From contig VGKM01000047.1 of the NCBI GenBank assembly GCA_016867005.1, forward strand, positions 1 through 8,252: a stretch of 8,252 bases of DNA, written 5' to 3'. The notes below the pieces were generated by a model. The model had not been told where the DNA came from. It ran no database searches and saw only the letters and a list, made by a program, of their open reading frames with translations. Positions 1-6,000 of this stretch are shown here, one piece after another (the stretch's first letter is position 1; each line of letters begins with the position of its first letter). Source of the DNA: Candidatus Omnitrophota bacterium. GTDB lineage: Bacteria; Omnitrophota; Gorgyraeia; Gygaellales; Profunditerraquicolaceae. The translations under genes and the position numbers were made by a program.

Positions 1-3000
1 GCTATTGCATTAATTTGGCGAGAATATTTCAATATCAATCGGAAGCTATAGAAGGTAATGCTGATTGGGCGCATACACGGCCAGGGCATAAGACGCCAAG
101 TTATGCAGATACCTGTTACTATATTGACGCATTAGGCGATTTGACTAAATTCCCGGCCATTGAGGGGGATTTTGTTAAAGATATTATCTGGCGCCTTGAG
201 CGTATCGGAGAAAAAGAGGCGTCGAAAGAGTTAAAATTAATTTATGAAGGAAAGCGTATCCGCGTTGCCCCTAAAGAAGGCATATTTAACGATATTTTTG
301 GTTGTAAGTATAGCCGGGATTGCCCTAATTATAAATGGATTGTTGTTGCGGCGGACATTGCCGCGGATTTACCTAAATTAATCCATACCACAACTCATGA
401 ATCAGGCACTACGGTCGGCTGTTCTGATGAGATGAATGAAGAAATAGTCAGAAGATGCGAGGCATTTGACCCTGAAGAAGCAGCGCGTAAACAACAAGAA
501 GGAATAATTTTTGAGAAGGAGATTATCTTTAATCATTATTGGGAGCCTGAAATAGCGTTTCAATTCGGAATGCTCGAGAAATTACAAGATTGCTTGCGCG
601 AGATTGAGAAATTAAATATTGATTGGAAAAAGCCGGATAGCTCAAGCGACACTAAAATTAAAGAAATTGCAGCCAAAGTAAAATATAGATTGATGTCGAT
701 GCAGGCTTATCGCGAGGAAAAAAATAATCCTCTTGATGAACAGATGAAGAATTTCGGGTTGATTTTTGTAATACGTGAATTAATGGTTAACGCCTATGAG
801 GCATCTATTAGAAGAGTCAGCGCAGGTTCTCTTGTGCCGGTTCCCGGGGCACAGAGTATTACTTTCGGGCGTATCGGCATCACAATAAAATTAACCTCTG
901 AGGAATTAAAGATTTTTATAAGAGATAATGGCGCGGGATTAAAAGATGATAATTCCGGCCAGTTTATCAATTTTAATAAAACATGCCATTATGTAAGGGG
1001 AAAAGGTGGCTTTGGAATCCCATTGTCTAAGGTATTGGTTGAATATCATGGCGGAAAAATTGAATGGGCTAGCCCCTCAATATACCCGGAGGGCTTAGGC
1101 ACGCAAGTAACCATTACTTTGCCCGTTAATGCAATTCAAGACTGGGAAAAGGATTACCATTGTTGTGTCGACAAAATAAAAGGCAGTTTAATAGAAGAGC
1201 CGGTAACAAACAAAGACAGCCACCTGAGTGTTATAAAGAGCGAGATAGATAAAAAAATAAAGGCCAACCCCGGGAAAATATTTGTTGTTGCTATTGATGG
1301 TAATTCCGGGGCCTTTAAGACAACCCAGGCGGCGAGGCTGGCGGAGCTCATAAACCATTCAGGCGGAAGAGCTGTGGTTATAAGCCGGGATTGGTTTATT
1401 CATGAAAGGGATAGGCGTTACAGCAACCAGAATGACGCATTATTTTTTAAAGCACATAGCTTTGATGATGATGAGATATCATTAAGAAGAGCTGATTTCG
1501 AAACCTCTTGTTTGAATAAACTAAAAGAATTTAAGCAGCAGGATACGCAGGAAGCTACGCTTTTTTTAACAGAGCTTTATGATGCAACAAGCGGCCAGCT
1601 TACCGGCAGGCAGGAAATTACCATTACTGCGGGTACAATCGTGATCATTGAAGGCAATTATTTGCTGTCGACAAAGAAAAATTGGCATGAGCTTTTTGAT
1701 TTGAAGGTGTTGATGCTTGCAAGCCCTTCTGTCGGCATAAAAAGAAGGCTGCCGCGCGATTCCCACCCGGACAAAAAACGGATAGAAAAGGTATTTTGGA
1801 GGATAAATACGCCGTCCTTTGTGCATTATCTCCAGGAAGAAATACTAAAGCCGGATCTCGTTATGATGACTGATGATAATGGCTCTTTCTGCGCGGCCGG
1901 GCATAATAAGATAGCCCCTAAATGCATAGTTTTAGATTGTGATGGCGTGCTTTGGCAGGGGATAGTCGGTGAGGATGGCTTAAACGGAATCAAATTGACT
2001 AGCGCTCACCGAAGCCTTCAGCAGGCATTGAAGAGCTTGAAAGAAACAGGCATGATTTTAGCCATCAATAGCAAGAATAACCCTCAAGATATAGAAGAGG
2101 CATTGAAAAAACATCCGGATATGGTTTTAAAGAAAACTGATTTTGCAGCTATAAAAGCCAACTGGCAAGATAAAGCTACCAATATGCGCGAGATTGCCCA
2201 AGAATTAAATATCGGGTTGGGCTCTTTGCTCTTTTTGGATGACAGTGTTCAGCAAAGAGAATTGATAAGGAATAATTGCCCGGAGGTTTTGGTGATCGAC
2301 CTGCCGCAGGAGGCAGACAACTGGATTAATTTACTGGAGAATCTGGGGCTTTTTGAGCCAAGAATAGTTACTAAAGAAGATGCCGCCAGGACAGAGTCAT
2401 ATGCTGCGAAAAAGCAAAGGGAAGAATTGAAACAGCAAACCGGTTCTTTGGAAGCATATTATCGCTCTTTGGGGATGAGGGCTATTTTTCGGAAAAATCA
2501 GGCGAACCGTCCTTATATCTCTCGCATAGCACAATTAAGCCAGAGGACTCATCAATTTAATTTAACCGGCAAAAGATATAGCGAGGCACAGGTCGAAGCT
2601 TTATTGATCCCGGATAATAATTACTCCGTCTATACTATAGAATTAATTGATAAGTTTGGAAATTCCGGTATCGTCGGCCTTATGGTCGTTACAGATGGGT
2701 ACTTGATAGAAGAGTTCTGTTTAAGTTGCAGGGCACTGGGATTAACAGTTGAAAATGCATTTATGGCATATGTCTCAAAAGATAAGCATGTAAACCATAA
2801 CTACCCGTTATGCGGCATATATAAATCAACTGCAAAAAATGCGCTATTTAGCGGCACTTATGAGCAATTAGGATTTCATAAAGAAGAAGAGCGTGCCGAT
2901 GGAAGGGTGATTTGGCGCCTTAGTGAACGTTTAGAACCTCCGGGATGGATAACGTTAATACCTTCAATCCCGATAACCCCTGATAAAAATATGAATAATC

Positions 3001-6000
3001 AACAGCTGGCAGAGGAATGGTTTAAATTAACAGCAACATACCGTTTGAGCGATAAATTACTTAGGGAAAGCCTGGCAATTACATCACGGCTCAGCCAGGA
3101 AGTTTTAAGGAAGCTTTTAGTGTTAGAAATAAACTATATTGGCTTTAAGTTGTTGACCGGAGAAATTGAAGGAAAATACCAGGCAATCAAAGTAGCTAAT
3201 AGAGAATCTACGGTTACAAAAATAAAATTAATGGCTGATGGGTTTATTATTCTCAAAAAAAGAAGTTCGGCAGATTATTCTATGGAAGAGATTGATTATT
3301 GTTTGCCTGGCGAGGCGAGGTTAATTTGTTATGCTGTGCCTCTAAGCAGCCATTTAGCTGCGCTTTTTGGCACTAATTCAGCGCATGACTGGATAGATAA
3401 GGCCTATGATTTATGCATTGGGCACCAAAAACTGAATTTACTAGAAGCGGAGCGTTCTTACGATAAAAATTCGCCTTTATTTTTAGATGGTATTATAGAA
3501 AAAGCACGATTGAGCGGCAAAAAATGGGAAGATTATTTAAGAGGATATTATCCTACTCCGGAGGAAGTAGAAAAAAACACGGCAGAATTTAGAAAGCTCT
3601 GCTCAGGCGGCATAGATGGTATTCCGTTGAAATTGATAGAGTTTGTTCGGGATAACCAACCGTGTTATTTCAGTGATAGCTGTATTGGCTATTTAAGTAA
3701 ATTTGATAAAGAGGGTACGATACAAGTGGCGTCAACATGGGCTCCCATAGGCGAGAGCAGCATCGGCGACACATATTATAATGTGGAAATATACTATTAT
3801 AACCGTTCAAAGCTGGCAGCATTCTCTTTCGCCGAAATAGAATTGTTACAGAAGGAATATAAAAAAATCAGGGCCTTGGCAGATAAGCCTTTTCCTGCGC
3901 TAACAACTGATGGCGCTGCCGGGGGTTTGCGTTGTTATGCTTGGCCGATTACGCTGGCGATTATGCTTGGCGGCTTGGCAGAATATATTCAAACTGCACA
4001 GATTTCCGGATCGCCACAATACCTGCAAAAAATCGCCAGTGTGGTGGTGTTTATTCTTGGCGCCGCCACTTTTACGGTTTTGCTAGGCCTTTTAATGAAG
4101 GCCTGGAAATTAACCATGGTCCGGAAGCAGCTAAATAAGGAAAACCGGTTTATCAGGGAAATTTTAGGCCTATTAGAAGAAAGCACTTCTTTTAATAAAG
4201 GCATTGGCCAGAGAATTGTATTAACCGGCGATTTTCTGGATGCAATGATAGGAGATACAATAATAGACCGTGCCCGTGATTATCGGAAATACGTTTATGA
4301 ATTAATGTCTCATATTGAAGATAGCATTACTGATCAAAATTTAATCTTAGCTTATCATCAAAAATTACATGCAAAGTTAGCAAGTTTATTTAGAGATGTA
4401 TCTGTATTAGTCAGGCCAAGCTTTCAACAGGAGGCCCTATCTGTTATTGATATTATTTGTAAAGAGGCAATCAATATGATAACAGCCGTAGAATCTTCTG
4501 CTATAGCTATTCTGAAATATGATAAAGCGCGCAATGTTTTTACGGAAAACGATATTACAAAGAGGGAACTGGTGTTAGAAAAGGAATCGCGCAATATTAT
4601 TCAGTCAAGCCGGACAATCAAAAAGGGGTTTGATGGATTAATACTGGCATGCAATAAGGCAAGTGCAAAATCAATAGGTAATAATAAAGGAAGCGAAGGG
4701 CCACAATCTCTTAGCCGCGACGTGCATTACAAGCAAATGCTTCCGCCGGAGCCAGGTACGCCGGAGTGGTCCTATAACTGGCAGCTGGGGCTGGGGGAGA
4801 GGTATGGTTTCCGGAGCGGAGGGTTTCAAGTGTTTCATCATGGAGAAATGCCTGTGCCCGGCGCGAATATGGAACCCTGGGCGCATAAAAAAGAAAGGAT
4901 TAAAGAAAAACTTCGTTCTTCAAATGAGGCAATGCGTATGGCCGCTGGCGTTGAAATAAATATGCTTACTGGCGCCGAAGAGATTAAGCAAGTGATAAAG
5001 CTTGCGCATGATATTGCATTTTGCGAGGATTGGCCTTATGCATTATCGAGAGAACAGGTGGTTGAGATTAAGACCTTTTCTAAAATTTTGATGGCGTCAT
5101 TATTAAGAAAATATCAGGAGATAACCGGCTTTAAAGAAAAGAGTTTTGAAGAAAGAGAACAGCAGGCAGCAAAAGATGCTGAGTTAAACGAGCAATTCGG
5201 GTTGATTTTCGCAGAAATAAATAAAAGCTTCCTTTGGCAATTTAAGTATTGGCGGCTTGAAGATATTAGCAGGCCTGATGATTTGGCGAAGTTAAGGAAA
5301 ACGAAAAGTGGCTTAGAGGAATTATTAAAGAGAGAGCCGGGATTCCATCAGGATTTTTATGATTATATTACGGGGCTTATTGATGATATGGAATATTTTA
5401 GGGCACAAAAAGCCGGTTTGGGCTGGGGAATAACTGCCGAGATAGCCAAAAAATTACCTGCAATCTATAAAAATGCGTATTATGAGGTTATTGACCGCCT
5501 CATGGACGATGGACTTGGGATATTTTCCCCGGAAAGGGATTGGCTGGTTGCCAAGAAAGAATTATTAAGGGAAAGCGCAGAAGCTGCGGTTAAAATGGAT
5601 AGCCAGGCAATCGAGCAGAGATTAAAAGCGGTTGAAATCTTAATCCCTTACAAATTAGCCATGCTTGATGTCAATGACCATTTGCCGGATGGATGGAAAT
5701 ACCAGAAGCTGACTGCGGATAAGTGTTACTGGCTTTTAGCAAAAAAGCAGCTGTTAGAAGAATACGGGAAAAATATTTTTGAGCGCGCCTTTAGAGGAGA
5801 AATTAACGATCCGGCGGCTGTCAGGCAAGCCCTAACGCAGATTGAACAACAAGTGCCTGAGCAGGCAAGAAAACTATCCCATGAAGGCACAAGAAAAGGA
5901 TTGAGGATATTCAGATTTACATGCTGCCATGCCTGGCTATTATTGTTATTGTTTACACCCGGAGGATTGAGTGAGTTTTGGAATTCAGCGCACTTTATTC

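Noticed and set aside
749..764. The bases ttcgggttgatttt occur here and again near 5200
   Set aside because: Both encode FGLIF in the same frame, but the surrounding protein does not align; a chance match rather than a duplicated domain.
1154..1826. Two minus-strand ORFs of 65 and 86 codons
   Set aside because: They are antisense to the uridine-kinase-like domain, whose motifs are clear on the + strand; their translations look like no protein family.
2308..2313. AGGAGG, a Shine-Dalgarno-like site (others at 4429-4434 and 7165-7170)
   Set aside because: No ATG follows at 5-10 bases at any of the three, and all lie inside coding sequence with the frame running through; chance.
2991..2993. ATG that could start a separate gene after the FkbH module
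   Set aside because: No ribosome binding site and no stop codon before it; the frame is continuous.
3932..4138. 68-codon + strand ORF in another frame
   Set aside because: It overlaps membrane pair C in the long open frame, has no homology I can see and no ribosome binding site; it is a shadow.
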